Part shown: one piece after another, positions 48,046-61,234 of the stretch | How positions within the stretch are numbered: position 1 is the first letter of the stretch | Layout: every line of letters starts with the position of its first letter | Assembly (NCBI GenBank): GCA_003255025.1 | Contig: QANY01004768.1 | Coordinates: 248,001-312,000, forward strand | Reading direction: 5' to 3' | From: Datisca glomerata | Taxonomy: Eukaryota > Streptophyta > Magnoliopsida > Cucurbitales > Datiscaceae | Length of the DNA: 64,000 nt | The notes under the pieces: model-generated | Told to the model about the DNA's origin: nothing | Seen by the model: only the letters and a program-made list of their open reading frames with translations | Database searches by the model: none | Program-made: the position numbers and the translations under genes

Positions 48046-49668
48046 AAAAAAAACTTATTATATGCTTGGTTTTTGTGTGACACTGATTACTCCAAAATCA
48101 ATCTAAGCGCCACAATAACCCAACATCAATGCCGAAAAATTACATCTATACCGGGAAACATATTCCCGGCATTGTAAAGTTTTCCCATAATAAATGCTTC
48201 ATTTCTTTTGATTTTTTTCACTTCTGAAAAGTATGTAATTGTAAATGTTATCTCTCATGTGAGCTGCATAGTTTCCAAAACAGTAATAAAGAGTAAAAAA
48301 GATTTAATCATTAAACAAGTTTATGCTCTCTGTAATCATGTAATTGACAAAGAATATTCTTGTGTTGAAACAAATGGAGCTCTTTTGGCCATTCCTAAAG
48401 TAACATGGCAACTTTAATTTATGAACAACAATATTTTTTGTTAGTATTGAATGAATCACACTGCCTAAGTATTTTCTTTATTAAAAGAAAGAATCATCAA
48501 ATACAAAAAAAATTATATAATAAAAGAGAATACAAAATCCCATAAGAATATGCTTCTTCATGGTAAAGTTGAAGAAATCAATATGGTACAAATAGAGTAT
48601 TAATGGAATAAAAAATGATGATTTATTTAAAGACTCTACTATCATCATGTGACAAGATAATAAAAGTTTCCCTAACAAATGATTCTGTGTACAATAAATC
48701 CTACAACCCAATAAAGAGAGCAAGCCAATTACTGTTTACAAATAGTGAAAACTAGTACCTCTCTAACTCACACAACACAAGAAGAATCCAAGGTATTAAA
48801 GCTAAGAAAGAAGAGATTTCTTTTCAAGAAAACTAATAGCAGAAGAGCTAAGCATTAAGCAAGAACATGCAATAGGTCAAAAAATCTGGCTAAAAGGGGA
48901 CTTGGGGAAGGGTGCACACATTGGGTTTTGCAGATAATTGAAAATCTCTGATAAACAACTCAGCAGTAGTGTACAAGAATCAGTATCACATGTGCAATAA
49001 ATGGGTTCTTATAAAAAACCCTATCAGCAAAAAAATTATAAATTAATAAATAAATCAATCACCTACCTCCACCTGCACCTCTCCTCCCATTTCCATAGTC
49101 AGTCAAGTCTTTCTGATAATGCCCACCCTTCCTTTAGCAACCCTAATCAAAAGGGGAGGGGAAATACACCTATTCCTCCCCTTGGCCTTGCATCCACTCA
49201 AATTACAGAGAATTTTAAACCATTTTAGATATTTGAGTTCATAATGTATATTGTAATAAAATTCCAAACAATCTAAACAAAAAATTGCATAAAAATATGT
49301 GGAATTGAAAAAGTAATATGAACAAGTTTGCATTTTGAAGAAGGCAGATCAAGGAAGGAAAAATCCCAGAGCAAATTCAAAACATTTTTGTCACACAATC
49401 TGAATCTGATAGTTATAATAGTACAGATAACATTCATAGATCAAGTTGGGGACACCCCAGATGCTATTCTACATCATAATCTAATAGAGTAGGAATTTTA
49501 GAAAGAGAGAGTAAGAAAAAAAGGGGGTCAAATTCTCTTCCAGCAACCACCAAGTACCAATTTTTCCATTATGATACTTTTTTTCCCGATAAAATAAGAT
49601 AGGAAAATTAAAAAAGGAAACGTGGAGAAAGTGAGACCATATCTAGATCCATGATTCAGATCAACGCA
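48046..49668. other. Intergenic and ERF 3' UTR, no other gene supported
   Basis: Short frames at 48208-48417 and 48481-48723 lack domains. The last few hundred bases before 49669 are the 3' UTR side of the minus-strand ERF gene. Confidence 0.45.
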
Positions 49669-50334
49669 TCAGAGGCACAAAGCAGTAGCCTGAAGATCAT
49701 CAACGGATAAATCAAGACAGTCCATGGGAGGCGGCAGGTTAAGATCAAATGGTAAGACTCTACGGAAAGAAGAAGTAAGCACACAATCTTCCTCATCATC
49801 AACAACAGAGGAAGATGAATCACAGTCGCTGCGGCAATCATCGGGTGGAACAGGCTGCAGGGGGATTCTGTGAACCCTAGGAATCGAAGGCATCGGGTTC
49901 GAAACCCTTGGCCCACTGAACGACTCAACTGTGGAACTCAAGCTGCTTGATGTAGGCCTATTGACCTGAACATTATCAACCTTACCAAATCCATTGGCAT
50001 CATGAAAATCGAGTGACTGAAAAAATGGAAGTTGTTGCTGTAGAGAAATCGTAGATTGGTACAAGGGGAAGTTAGTTTTGGCCTTAGCGCCACGGAGGGA
50101 ACGAGCGGCGGCGTCGTAGGCACGGGCGGCGTCCTCAGCGGAATCAAAAGTGCCGAGCCAGACCCTCGTCTTCTTCCAAGGGTCTCTGATTTCAGCGGCG
50201 TATCTGCCCCAGGGACGCTTGCGGACGCCTCTGTATCTGATTTCTGTAACTGGATTGTTAGGTTCAATGGCTGGTCTTGACGCCGGTGGTGCTGCCGTCG
50301 CTGTTAATGGATCTGTAGCTCTACCTCGCCGCAT
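49669..50334 (-). CDS. AP2/ERF transcriptional repressor, ERF3-like, with EAR motif (221 aa, intronless)
   Basis: Group VIII (class II) ERF. The AP2/ERF DNA-binding domain covers residues ~34-91: [18 protein letters not shown], then [19 protein letters not shown]. It has the Ala and Asp of [10 protein letters not shown] and DSAEDAA that mark the ERF rather than the DREB branch, so GCC-box binding is expected. The N-terminal MRRGRA and the [15 protein letters not shown] acidic Ser-rich stretch (~167-181) are shared with ERF3/ERF7-type proteins. The C-terminal [10 protein letters not shown] (196-205) is a DLNxxP EAR motif, known to recruit TOPLESS-type co-repressors. The start is the ATG at 50334 that precedes MRRGR. 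Intronless, as usual for the group. Family is certain; exact orthologue is not. Confidence 0.95.
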   Translation of the reverse strand: MRRGRATDPLTATAAPPASRPAIEPNNPVTEIRYRGVRKRPWGRYAAEIRDPWKKTRVWLGTFDSAEDAARAYDAAARSLRGAKAKTNFPLYQSTISLQQQLPFFQSLDFHDANGFGKVDNVQVNRPTSSSLSSTVESFSGPRVSNPMPSIPRVHRIPLQPVPPDDCRSDCDSSSSVVDDEEDCVLTSSFRRVLPFDLNLPPPMDCLDLSVDDLQATALCL

Positions 50335-50543
50335 GGATGTAATTGAAACTGCAAATTATTGAGATGAAGAAGAAAAGACACCCTTTCAAGGGATTGGAGA
50401 TGGTAGATGCAAAAAAAATAAAAATTGGGGCTTTGATATTAGCTACCACCTCCTTTAAACAGAATTGTTAATTTTGGACCATTTCTTTGACTCTCTTCCT
50501 CTTCCTCTCCCTCTCTCCTCTCCACACCCTCAAGCTCCGTTGG

Positions 50544-50545
<2 letters not shown>

Positions 50546-50583
<38 letters not shown>
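50546..50583 (-). repeat. (GA)n tract upstream of the ERF gene
   Basis: About 19 CT units on the plus strand, which is GA on the strand of the ERF gene, 210-250 bp upstream of its ATG. Probably in its promoter or 5' UTR. A shorter CT tract lies at 50684-50700. The plus-strand frame crossing it is not a gene. Confidence 0.9.
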
Positions 50584-50585
<2 letters not shown>

Positions 50586-50700
50586 GAATGAGAGATCCGG
50601 GTTCGGTTTCCTGCTTGATTTTGCTCTTTTTTATTCAAGGAGAAATACTAAATTGTGATCTGAAATGTCTATAATGCCATCAGTCTCTCTCTCTCTCTCT

Positions 50701-53090
50701 TCATTATCTTGTATGGTAAATCAAAGTTTGATGCACATGGATGCCATTGCCAACTTTGCAAGCGTTATTCTAATTAGCTAATCTCCATTCTTTATTCATT
50801 TAATGTCTACAATGCAATGTGAGCTTATTCACTAACAATTTATAACGTTATATTAATATAGGATTTTTCTATTGATAAGGTCATTTTAGTCAATTACATT
50901 TATTCGTAATTATTGTTTATGTCAATCTCCTTAATGAGATTGTCCTAATCTTACCAAAGCTGAGTGGTCAAGGGATACGTGTTAAGACAATGAGCACAAT
51001 TGGGGCCCACAATGGACAAGTCAGGCACGTGATCGAGACACAATACCCAAACGGGCCCAGCTGTTTTTACCGGCTCAAGGCAAGCGGACTGCAAGGCCCA
51101 AAAGTAAATGATCCACGACCTATTTAAACATACCGTGCACGAGTTCCGATCACGTAGAATGTATTTGAGTTTTTAGTCTTACACAGAATGGTAACAGTTT
51201 ATCTCCTCCTCCGTTCCACTTCCGACCAATGCTTTCCTGCAGGGCCCACAATAAATCAAGCGAATCAACGGCTGTAGATGTAGACTAGAACTTGATGACC
51301 CCATCTTAGAATGTTTCAATGCTAATTAGCGTATTTAATCAAAAGCCAAGCTTTTGACTTGCTTTGGCTTTGTGTTTCTTTCACATGAGAAGTAGACAAA
51401 CGTGCACCGTGTTATCATGGCAACGTAAAATGCGCCAAAATAAATTTAAACAAAAAAATTAAAATTAAATAAATAAAAGGAAGAGAGAGAGAGTGATATT
51501 GTTTAGTACGAAAAGACGTGGCCCAATGGGATAAGGCCAACAAGATTTTCCAAAGCCCAACCCAACTATCCTTCTTCACCATCTGAATAGCTCTGTTGCT
51601 TCTAAAATAAGCTAAGAATGCTTATTACGCATCACTGTGACTGCCTTTTAGTATGGGTTTGCTAGAAGTATACGCCAGCACCCGGCAAGCGCAGTCTGTG
51701 GAACTGTAGCTCTGTTCCAGTTTTATCTTCTGTAGGCGAGGTAACGTACGCTAATATCGGGATTGGTGTCGGGGAAAAGTGATAACTTGCGCTGGGTGGT
51801 AATTTACTATGTGGGTTAAAATATAATGTTTTATGAAAATCATCAATTTGATAGTAGTAAGTTATTAATTATCTAGATAAATGATTATTTTAATTTAATT
51901 TAATTTAAAATTTTATTATTTGTCTCTATTCTTATTTCATTCTTCAACTCAAAATTTTTAGTTATTTTTTTTAAATTCAAATATGATAATTTTTTTAAAC
52001 CTACATGGTTATGATAATATTTGTTTAATTAAAATTGATTTTCATATTAAGTGAATATTTTATTATTATAAATTTATAAATAATATTTATATTGTGATGA
52101 AACATAAGCAATATACTAACGATCAAATAATATGCATTAACATTTATTTAGGATAATGTATCATATTGTACTAACGTTTATTTAATATCATATTAATGTT
52201 TATTCAGTATATGATATAATATTTAGAGTGTTAACGCATGATATGATATTAACGTTATTCAAGATATGATATAAATGCTAATAAATACATTAACAATCAA
52301 ATAATATGATACTAACAATTTTTTTAGAATAATTTAATATTAAATGAATATAGTATTAATATCAGATAACATTGTATTAGTGTTTATTTAAGATCAAAAC
52401 TACTTCTAATATTATACTAACTTTTATTTAATACAATTATGAACGGTAAAATTTGATGGAACGGAAACGGAACCTAAGTTTGGGAAAAAACATTAATGGT
52501 AAATTTTTTAATTAAATTAAAAAAATAAAATTATCCGTAACCTCTATAACCACTTCTACGAATATGGGATAATCGATGTCATTACTATTTAATTTATTAA
52601 TTGAATAGTACAAAATTTGAAGATATATTACAAACAAGGGTATTTTTAACAACCCACAAATATTTAAATTACACTAGTTAAAAATGTCTATTTATCTACT
52701 AAATATTTTTTTAGGCTAATTAATAACTTACCTCTTAAAAAATTATTTATCCACTACAATTTCTGAGGTTTTACTACTATTTTGAAGAATCAATCTTAAG
52801 ATTCGAAAAATATACACACGGCGTTAATGATGTTGACGGGAATTAGTTTAAGTGCAATTGGAAAATATTTTTAGATAAAAAATAATTATTATTTCATAGA
52901 ATTTATTAATTGTCTTTCATAAATATTAAGATTACAATAATAACTTTAAATTTATTTATTAATATCACTTTTAATATTTGGACAAACTATTTTTATAGTT
53001 TTTAAATTGCCCTCTACATACCTTATATTATAGATTAAGATAACTTATTTTAACATGAACAAAATGACAACATGACCTGATAAGGGAGCT
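50701..53090. other. Intergenic, no gene supported
   Basis: 50.95-51.25 kb is less AT-rich, with CACGTG near 51027 and GGGCCC near 51054, but no frame; it could be promoter-like or an LTR scrap. 51.8-53.05 kb is very AT-rich, with scattered words such as TTAATATCATA near 52.1-52.4 kb. Confidence 0.45.
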
Positions 53091-53094
53091 CCCC

Positions 53095-53620
53095 GAGTCC
53101 TTTCCCTCAGCGTGACACGTGTCCTCACAAGCTGCTGAAGTTAGGAATGTAACGAACCCGATCGAGAAACATCTTATAAAGCACCCTGAGGAAATCAGAG
53201 CTAACCCTGATAGACCATTTTGGAGCTAACCATATCCCAACATTCTCGATTAGCCTCACCTCCCCACCTAGGGCAAGTTAGAAGCCATAGGAAGAGTTTA
53301 GAACTCTTAAGGATTTAAGTGTACGGGTATGAGACGTTACTCATAATTTAATTGCTTCACCTGCTGAGATGACTACGTCATGGTGTTTTGTGTATACTAA
53401 GTCAGACCAGAGAGCATTAAATGCACATGCATTTAACAACTCCTCGACCCCCCCCCCCCACATGCTTTGATTGATGACAAAATGGACGTGCTCTGCACCT
53501 TGGATATTCGAATGATTCGTCGATGCTATAAGCACCCCCTCAACGTAAAAAGGGAAGTTCTTAAAATTCGTACAAAAACTCTGCTAAATTTTTTTTCACG
53601 CTTTTAACTTAAACATTAGA
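53095..53620 (+). mobile_element. LTR-like fragment
   Basis: A GC-richer island starting near AAGGGAGCTCCCCGAGTCC, with GACACGTGTCCTCAC, a CTATAAGCACCCCCTCAACG TATA region (~53526) and a following T-rich stretch. This is the layout of a retrotransposon LTR promoter and leader. It includes a run of 13 C (53449-53461). No coding part, partner LTR or target duplication found. Confidence 0.4.
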
Positions 53621-53889
53621 GGCCTTTGGCGAGAAAAACTCATCTCTAGTAACTCATTGTCATGAGTTATTTACTTCTATGGGTGTAGGATAACTACTTA
53701 TTAACGTGGAATACTTGTGCTGCTTAGATTCAAACAGCAACAAAAGTCATGAAAAATCATAAAACATATTTCAAAATAAGTTTATCGGTTAAAGCATATA
53801 ATTAAAAAAATACTTTTAACTTTTTAATGCATCATTTGTGTTCATACACTAATTAAACTTTTATTATTTAGTTTTCGTATTAGGAATTA

Positions 53890-54200
53890 GTTATTCTAAA
53901 TTACGAGAAATTTTGTGGAGGTCAGGGTTTTGAGTGTGGTGGTTGTAAAGATGAGGATATAACGGCTGAGATGAGGAGATAGAAAGAGGAAGGAGAGAGA
54001 AAGTGAGAGGGAATGAGTTTAATGCACAAGGGAAAAGTGTGGGACCCATAGAATCAGATTGTAGATTTTGGTAAGGAAAATGAAGCGGCCGATCACGTGA
54101 CACCGTACCTTCGGTGGCTCCGGGGCTTTTTCTGGGTTCTTGTGCTTTAATTGCAGTTTCTTTCCTTTTTTTTAATCCTACACGACTAAATTCCATTTAT
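53890..54200 (-). other. Promoter/5'-UTR-like orphan segment
   Basis: On the minus strand: a GATCACGTG-type G-box (~54092-54101), then pyrimidine-rich DNA resembling a plant 5' UTR, and an open frame of 101 codons low in complexity (Ser/Pro/Leu). No domain, and no splice continuation seen. It ends close to the LTR-like fragment at 53.1-53.6 kb. Confidence 0.25.
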
Positions 54201-54272
54201 ATCCTCGAACATTTTCACAATTACACTTGGTTTTCTTTTGTTCCAACTTTTATTAAAAAATAATTTTATTAA

Positions 54273-54508
54273 AGACAATACTTATTTGGAAGGTTGAGTT
54301 AGCTCAATAAAAAAATGTCATGTATTATTTTTTTAATATTTAATTTAAATTGTGATGAGTTTAATTGAATAAAATATTTTTAATTAAAATCGACCATAAC
54401 TTTAATTAAGTATTATATAAAAAGTGATAAAACATTATATTTATTTATTTGATGAACTCAGCGGTCAGAAAGAACTCTCCTGATCTGATCAGAAGTAAAG
54501 TATTGTTC
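54273..54508. mobile_element. Mutator-type MITE, copy B (236 bp)
   Basis: Flanked by a perfect 9-bp duplication TTTTATTAA (54264-54272 and 54509-54517). Terminal inverted repeats AGACAATACTTATTT on the left and GAACAATACTTTACTT as the reverse complement of the right end. The interior matches copy A at 40860-41175. Confidence 0.85.
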
Positions 54509-54517
54509 TTTTATTAA

Positions 54518-55498
54518 TCCCTTAATTGTGAATATTTACATAAATTTACTTGAAGACTTAAGTAGAGAGAGAGAAAATGTGGAGGAAAATCATTTTACTT
54601 TCTATTTTTTCTGAGGGGTATACATGTCTATTTCTCTGAAAAGAAGGGATTAAGTGTAATTATAGAAAACCTCAATGAAGATAGTGAAATTTACTCTTTC
54701 AATATTAAAAAACTCATCAAATTGCATCAAACACAATTAGAAGAAGAATTCTTATAACTTCTCTTCTTAATCATGTTATTATAACGATTATTTTTATTCT
54801 TGAATTATCTTTTAATCTACAGATTTATAAGAGGAAATAATTAAGTTAAAAGAACTTTATTGCTTAATGCTTACTAATAGCTTGCTTCTCTCACGTTTAT
54901 CCTTTACACCAAAACCCACAAATAATGATGAACAAATCACAAGGCAAAAGGTAAAAACAGGTAAAGAAACTGGTCATTTCTCAACAACATTTTCACTGTG
55001 AAATTTGAGAACCTCCAGAAGGCCGGAATAAGCTCTAGCCTCTAATTTAGGTTCATTAATTGCACAAGGTTTCTTAGTAGCAGATCGGTATTGGTATAGG
55101 GATTGATTCTATTAACCCCCGCCATGTACCATAGAATTTTCCAATCCCATTTTTCAAATCAACTCATCCTAACATATTAAAACGATCATAAATGCAGCTA
55201 CTATAGTAAAGATTGTATCAAGCCATCATGAAAAATCAAGTAAAAATGGAAAAGAAATTCAAAGAGAGAAAAAAGATTGTTATATTTCACCTGCATTTTT
55301 ATTGATCACAAAAAAATGCCATCCATACCCCCCAGTAAACTCAAGCAATGAATCTCCAGACAAATTGTCTCAACTAGGCATACATAAAGAACAGGTGATA
55401 TTGGGGTGCAGGAGGTTCAAATAATAAACATTTCTCTTTCAGATTACTAAACAACAAAAAGAAACTCATGATTAAATAAAGGAAATATATCCGTGTCT
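54518..55498. other. Intergenic and 3' UTR of the CCCH gene
   Basis: AT-rich, no gene seen. The part from about 55200 is likely the 3' UTR of the minus-strand zinc-finger gene. Confidence 0.5.
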
Positions 55499-58400
55499 TC
55501 AATCAGAGTGATCGTGTAACGTTTCTGATGCTGGTGATGATGTGCGTGGTGGAGAAGAAGGCTCTTCCGGTGAGCGTTTAGTGTCTGCATTCTGATGTTT
55601 GTTACTCGCATAGTTAGACTCCTGGATCCAATCAGAGGATATCGAGATTGTCTGTGGAGAAGTCTCAGTATATGGCACTGCTGAAACGTTTCCAGGATAA
55701 TTTACGAAAGAAGAACCGAGCATAGGCAGATTGATACCATAGTTATAAAGAGGGGTCACAAAAGGGTGATCAAATTTACAACCAGGGCCGTACTTGCAGA
55801 GTCCATACATACTGTAGTAAGAACATACTGCTTGCCCCTATATATAAAGATGAGAGCGGAATCATTCATAGCTATAACTATAACATCAACTAAAAGCAAA
55901 AGACTTTGAAGTTGGTACTTAAGTTTACACATTTGTCAATGGTGGCAAACTGATAATGGCATTTCCTTTCATTTACTAGGAAAATTCTACGTTACTGTTG
56001 ACAATAACATACTAGGAGGAGAGAAAGAGAGAGATGAGGATGACCCCATTTAATGTCTCCTCTCCATTCTCTCTCCTCCCAGTATGTTATTGTTAACACT
56101 AACATGACCCCATTTGCTTAAGGTACTTTCAAGTTTGCACTCAAAAGCAAAAAGAAGATATAAACAAATGAACATTAGTCACTTTCAGATGCAGTAAGGA
56201 CTTACAGGTCTTGAAGGGAGCCCAAGAGGGTTTGCCGCTGATTGTTGAGCAATCATTTCTTTTGGATGATGGAACTTGCAATCATATCCATATTTACAGG
56301 TCCTATTGTTCATAAAGTATCGGCACTCTGGTTGATCGGGCCTGTCAGGGAGAGTTGAAATGGATGTCGATAACATGTTTACCTGCCCGGTTGAAACTGA
56401 ATCACCAAGGTTTCCAGAGCTGTACACAAGGTTGGTCCCAAGAAAAGTGGGAGAAGATAAAGGACTCATGTTTCCCTGGCAGAGATCAACTAAACTTAAT
56501 TAAAAACTTCAAAAGCTGACCCACAAATTTACATTTAAGAGTCGAACAATATAAACTTTTACATGACAGAAAAGTTTAAGCCTAAAATATAAATATCTGT
56601 ACTACAATCCTATTATACAGCCTGGATGTTATGATGCACAACAGCTGCAATGAAAAAAGGTATCTGCACAGTGATGAGAGTAGCATCTATCATCACAACA
56701 GAAAGAACACATATGTTCTGCTTCAGAACAATAATTAGCAGCTTACCATAACATTATAATTGCCATGCTTGATAGACATATCAAAACCGGTTCTTACAAA
56801 TGCATGAACTATTTGAACAGAGATATACATAAGAAAAGTAAGATAATAACTGACCATGTAAGTGCTCCAGCCATTTGCAGGTAGGACACCCTGTGATGAA
56901 GAGAGAACAACAGGCATGTAGGACTGGTGACCATGTGCATGCAGGCCAGACATATATGGCACTCTTGGAAATTGCCATGAAGGAGTTGCACCTACATAAG
57001 GGATAACTGATGAAGTTACCATTGTTGAGCCTGTAGGATCGAATGCAGAAGATCCAGCTGTACGTGACACAGTTCCGAGTGAGGCAGGTTGGGGATGGTG
57101 GAACTTGCATGCAACCCCAAACTTACATGATCCAGTTCGCAAATAATATGGACATGATTTCTCTTCCTGAAATAGCAAAATTTTCCAAAATGATTGAGAA
57201 AATACTTGAGCTTTAATCAGATGCAAAAAAATGAGAAGAAATATATTGCACCAAAACAACAAGAAAAATGGTGACCTGACGCATGGGTAGACCAAGTATG
57301 TTGAATGTGACCGGTCCAGCTCCACGCCTGTCCTTTGGGTGATGATATTTACATGAAGGTCCATATTTACACGTCCCCGTCTTCAGAAAATACTGTGAAT
57401 TGCAATGAGAAGTTGGCTAAAAAAACATTGATAAGTTTATTTATCTTTACCACACATGACATAACACACTAGAAGAGTAGCCCATTGAGGAAGCTGTATT
57501 ATGTTCCTGAAAGGGTTTCGGGTTTCCAACCTCCAAGCTTAACTTTATTCTGTATTGTTGATGGAACTTTCAAGAATGGCGAAATACAAGCAAGGTCAGG
57601 CACCATTCTTAATAGAATATATCCGCTAGATATGTGCTAAATGATTCAACAATTAGAAAACTGCTATTGATAACTTCAGAAATATTTATTCAGCAAAGCA
57701 ATAACATTAAGCAATATAAGGCATTTTCTCCCTGATGCAATTGTATAGAAATACCTCACAGTCTGGTTGTCCCATTCTTTCAGGAAGTTCTCCATTATAT
57801 TGACCCTATAAAATTGATTTCAAAGTGGAATGAGCCACAAATAAAATGAGAAAAACTTGAATATTTAAGAACCAGAAAATAGTGATAATGATCGTTTGAA
57901 AGAAACAGGGTGATTATTCTTCTTAAATAAACAAATATTCTTACCTGTGAAACATAGGTAGGATGATTAAATCGACAATTACTTCCATATCCACAAAAAC
58001 CAGTTCTCATATAATATAAGCAATTAGGTTCACCAGGTCTATCTGGGTATGGGATCGATTGAGATGCATCCTCACCATCCTGTTTATCATTTACTTTCAA
58101 CCGCCAAAAAGCATCTACAATGTCCATAACCAAAAGAACACATACAAAGTCAAATCTGAATTGCATCAGGAACTGAAATTTCATTGTAAGTAATAACGGG
58201 ATGAAAGTAGCAAAGGCAGCTATATTCCATACTTCAAAATCACAGCTTCTAAACTGGCATCAAACAAGAAAACGGAATAAGAAAATAAAATAAAATTAAT
58301 CTCTCATTGCCTCAAAGTGCATTGCATAGAGGATTAAGGTTCTTTTTTTTTTGGCACTGATGATTAAGGTTCTTCGCGCCTAAACTAATACCAGGTAGAT

Positions 58401-58733
58401 CAAGAGAAGTTACTATTATATTACAGAGTTTCCCAATGCGTTGCATCAAGGACCATACTTTCTACACACATAAAGCACGGAAAAACTAAAACAAAATTAC
58501 CAACTGCAAATAGCAACAAAATCTCGGCATTGGAAAACAGGGAACTATATGATAAACTAAGAACAACATGATCAGAAACTTGAGTTAAAAAAAAAAAAAA
58601 AAATTCGCTAAAATAAGAAGTCGATCAGATCATACACTCCCATTAAAATGCATAACAATATAGTACTACCTTCCAAATTACCAGCCAATTGATTTGGAGC
58701 AGCATTCTTCTGAACTTGCCGACTATCTGGCAT
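55499..58733 (-). CDS. CCCH zinc-finger protein, ZFN type, five fingers (7 exons, 440 aa)
   Basis: Plant ZFN1/ZFN3-like nucleic-acid-binding protein; relatives bind RNA and DNA. Exons on the minus strand: 58733-58670, 58114-57945, 57805-57755, 57392-57276, 57166-56855, 56475-56206, 55837-55499; 1323 nt in phase. Five C-x8-C-x5-C-x3-H fingers are complete: C53/C62/C68/H72, C94/C103/C109/H113, C139/C148/C154/H158, C289/C298/C304/H308 and C333/C342/C348/H352. Three N-terminal fingers, a ~130-residue Ser/Gly/Pro-rich spacer and two C-terminal fingers is the ZFN layout. Finger 2 is split by the intron after exon 3. The tail (353-440) is Ser/Thr/Pro-rich. The start is the ATG of MPDSRQVQK, short of the family's usual acidic N-terminus, so a longer start upstream of 58733 cannot be excluded. 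Confidence 0.93.
55997..56099. repeat. Inverted repeat (hairpin) in intron 6 of the CCCH gene
   Basis: Left arm 55997-56040 (GTTGACAATAACATACTA, then GGAGGAGAGAAAGAGAG). Right arm 56056-56099 is its near reverse complement (TCTCTCCTCCCAGTATGTTA, then TTGTTAAC). Loop about 15 bp. GACCCCATTT in the loop recurs just outside the right arm (~56105). Confidence 0.8.
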
Positions 58734-59230
58734 CGGTAGCGCAGAAAATAAACAAACCCTTGTAGTGATTTCCAATTTCCACCAATCAAACCTCAGGATA
58801 ATCCTTGATTCTCACAGATAAATCAACCCAAATTGCTAAAAAAAACCCCAAAAAAGTGAAGAAAAATGATCAGGAAGTTGCGAGTTTCAGCAAAAAATGA
58901 TGATGATCACTTGATCAGGCATGAAATTGGGCGGAAGAAGAAGTTTTTCAGTAATTGTCAGAAGAAAAAGAAGAAAAGGGAACGCAGAACAGAATCAAAG
59001 ATAAAAATTTAAAAAGTTATCAATGTGAAATCAGCTAATATTCCAATGCGATAAATAAATTCTTCATTTTTTTTTCTCTCGCACCCTTTCTTCTCCCGAT
59101 ATAGAAATTAGAAATTATTCGAATCTTCTGAGTGTGAAAACAAAAATTATGAATAAAGTAAGTTAAACTCCCCCTCGTGTACGGATAATAAATATTGAGG
59201 CGCGAAAAGACTATTCGCCCAATTTTAGCA
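58734..59230 (-). promoter_or_regulatory. 5' UTR and promoter side of the CCCH gene
   Basis: A-rich 5' leader, a (T)n/CTCTCGC stretch near 59070-59085 and ARTTATTCG-type words. No other gene. Core promoter position is not certain. Confidence 0.4.
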
Positions 59231-61234
59231 CTTTTTTTCGGAAACCCAAAATTAATTAAGCAAACTTATTACTTTTCTTTTTTGTTTTGTTTTACAGAGT
59301 CATTAAATACTTTAATTATTAGAAGTAAAAATGCTGATCTCTCTTAACATTATTAATGTTCACGTAAAATTACTTTCTGTCTGTCTTATTTTGTTAAACC
59401 TATTATTCGATAGAAAACTTATTAATGTGAACTGAGTTCTAATTATAATATATTTTATCTAATTTGTCGGGATTCGGTGCTTTTAATTCCTCGGAGGTTA
59501 AGGTTTTTTTTATATTATTTAGGAATGTGTCATTTTTATAGTTAATGAAAATCCTATTTCTAGCAGTATTATTATTGTTTGATTTATGACACTCGGTGAC
59601 TCGTCATCGTCAGACTAATGTGTATTGAGTGGTTTATGAATATGAGTTATCAATATGTTTGGTGGTTCTGATAGGCTTGGTAAAAAAATTCTTATGATTT
59701 TTGTCTAAAATGAGTATGGTTATCCAAGGTTAACGGAGACATTGACAATGCATTTAGATTTTAGTATAATGGTGTTCGGTTAAGTGTTTGAGCTAGTTTT
59801 AGAAGATATAATGATATTGATAATGACACTTGTTTCAAAACCGTTTATCTCATTTGAGCATGTGAGTCGTGGAAGTGATGGTGATAGAATGAATATAAAT
59901 TTCTTCTGTATGCCCATTGGAGCAACCGCTGACTTATCGACCAGAAAGTATTTGCTATTATATAGTCATTGGCTCTTTTTCATAATAATCATGTAGTCCG
60001 CTTAAAAAGGTGTTATACTCAACTTCCAGTGAGAAGACACTTATTTGAAAAGTGTTAAAGCAGATTGAATGGTTGATTGCTCAAAAGAGTCGTACCTAGC
60101 TAAGGAAAGAAGATAGATATATTCGACAGATAGAAAAAATGGGACTATTGCAACTGCGACTACAAAGATTTATAGCTATATTCGACAGACATAAAAAACA
60201 AGACTATTGCAGCTGCAATTATAGAGATTTCTGCCACTGAAACTTAGGTGCCAAATGAATGAGAATCGGATTAAACGAAGACTCAAACTTGAGCGAAAGT
60301 TTAGATGAAGCCTTTTATTAGTAGGACGAAGGCTTTTTTAACATTTAAATGAAAGTATAATTGTAGTAATGAACGTTTTGATCAAATCATATTAATAATT
60401 ACAAGTTACCTTATCATACTTTGAAATTATGATTTTTACATGAAAGTACGGAAATCATAAATGATAATTATTAAGCAACTAATGAACAAAAATATTGAAC
60501 ATATGCAATACACAAATATAACTAACAGAGGACATGAGCTTGTTGTACAAATCTTTATTCTTTGTAATAAAGGATATTCTCGTAATTAATTATCTTAATG
60601 TTTATGAGATCAGCTGCAAAAATATTGCTGTCGTCTGAAGGCATATAGAGGAAGTAGGTGGTGAGATAAGGGCCGTTGGATTTAAACTTTAAGCTGTACC
60701 CACATCATAAACACTTCTTTAAGCTTTAGTCGAATGACAATGAAATCTCAATTGAAAGGACAAACCTTAGCTAGTGTGAAGGATATTAACGTGATTACAA
60801 TGTGTCAAATGTCAATTTATATCCTAATTAATTAAAAAAGAAAAATTATATGTTACCGTATCAGTAACATACAGAGAACAAAAAAGAGAAATATTGCGGA
60901 GAAGAAAAAATAAATGAACTTCTTCAATATTTTCATCTGTTGTTTTTATGTCTTTCAGTACAACATCATATTGTACTAAATAAAAATAATCTTATATTTA
61001 TTAAATAATTGATCAAATTTTAATTTTAAATAATCAACTAATCTGAATAATAAAATATCAAAATTTAATTAATTATTTAATCCTTCTAAAATTATTTATT
61101 AAATAACGAGCCAAGTAAAAAAATAGTGTTATTTAAGTATATATGTACCATCCACCTGGCAACACTTTATCAATTGTAATTTTTAATACACGACTCGAGA
61201 TGAATTATATTATACAATTGAAAATAAAAAGAAA
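59231..61234. other. Intergenic, AT-rich, no intact gene
   Basis: A 70-codon frame at 59784-59996 has no domain. A ~60-bp imperfect tandem pair around ATATTCGACAGA (60119 and 60179) followed by GACTATTGCA is the only structure noted. Confidence 0.4.

Noticed and set aside
50056..50362. Plus-strand frames of 70-74 codons over the ERF gene
   Set aside because: Antisense shadows of a GC-rich AP2 coding region.
56735..57364. 209-codon minus-strand frame as a single exon
   Set aside because: It reads through an intron; the zinc-finger exon is only 56855-57166, bounded by good splice sites.
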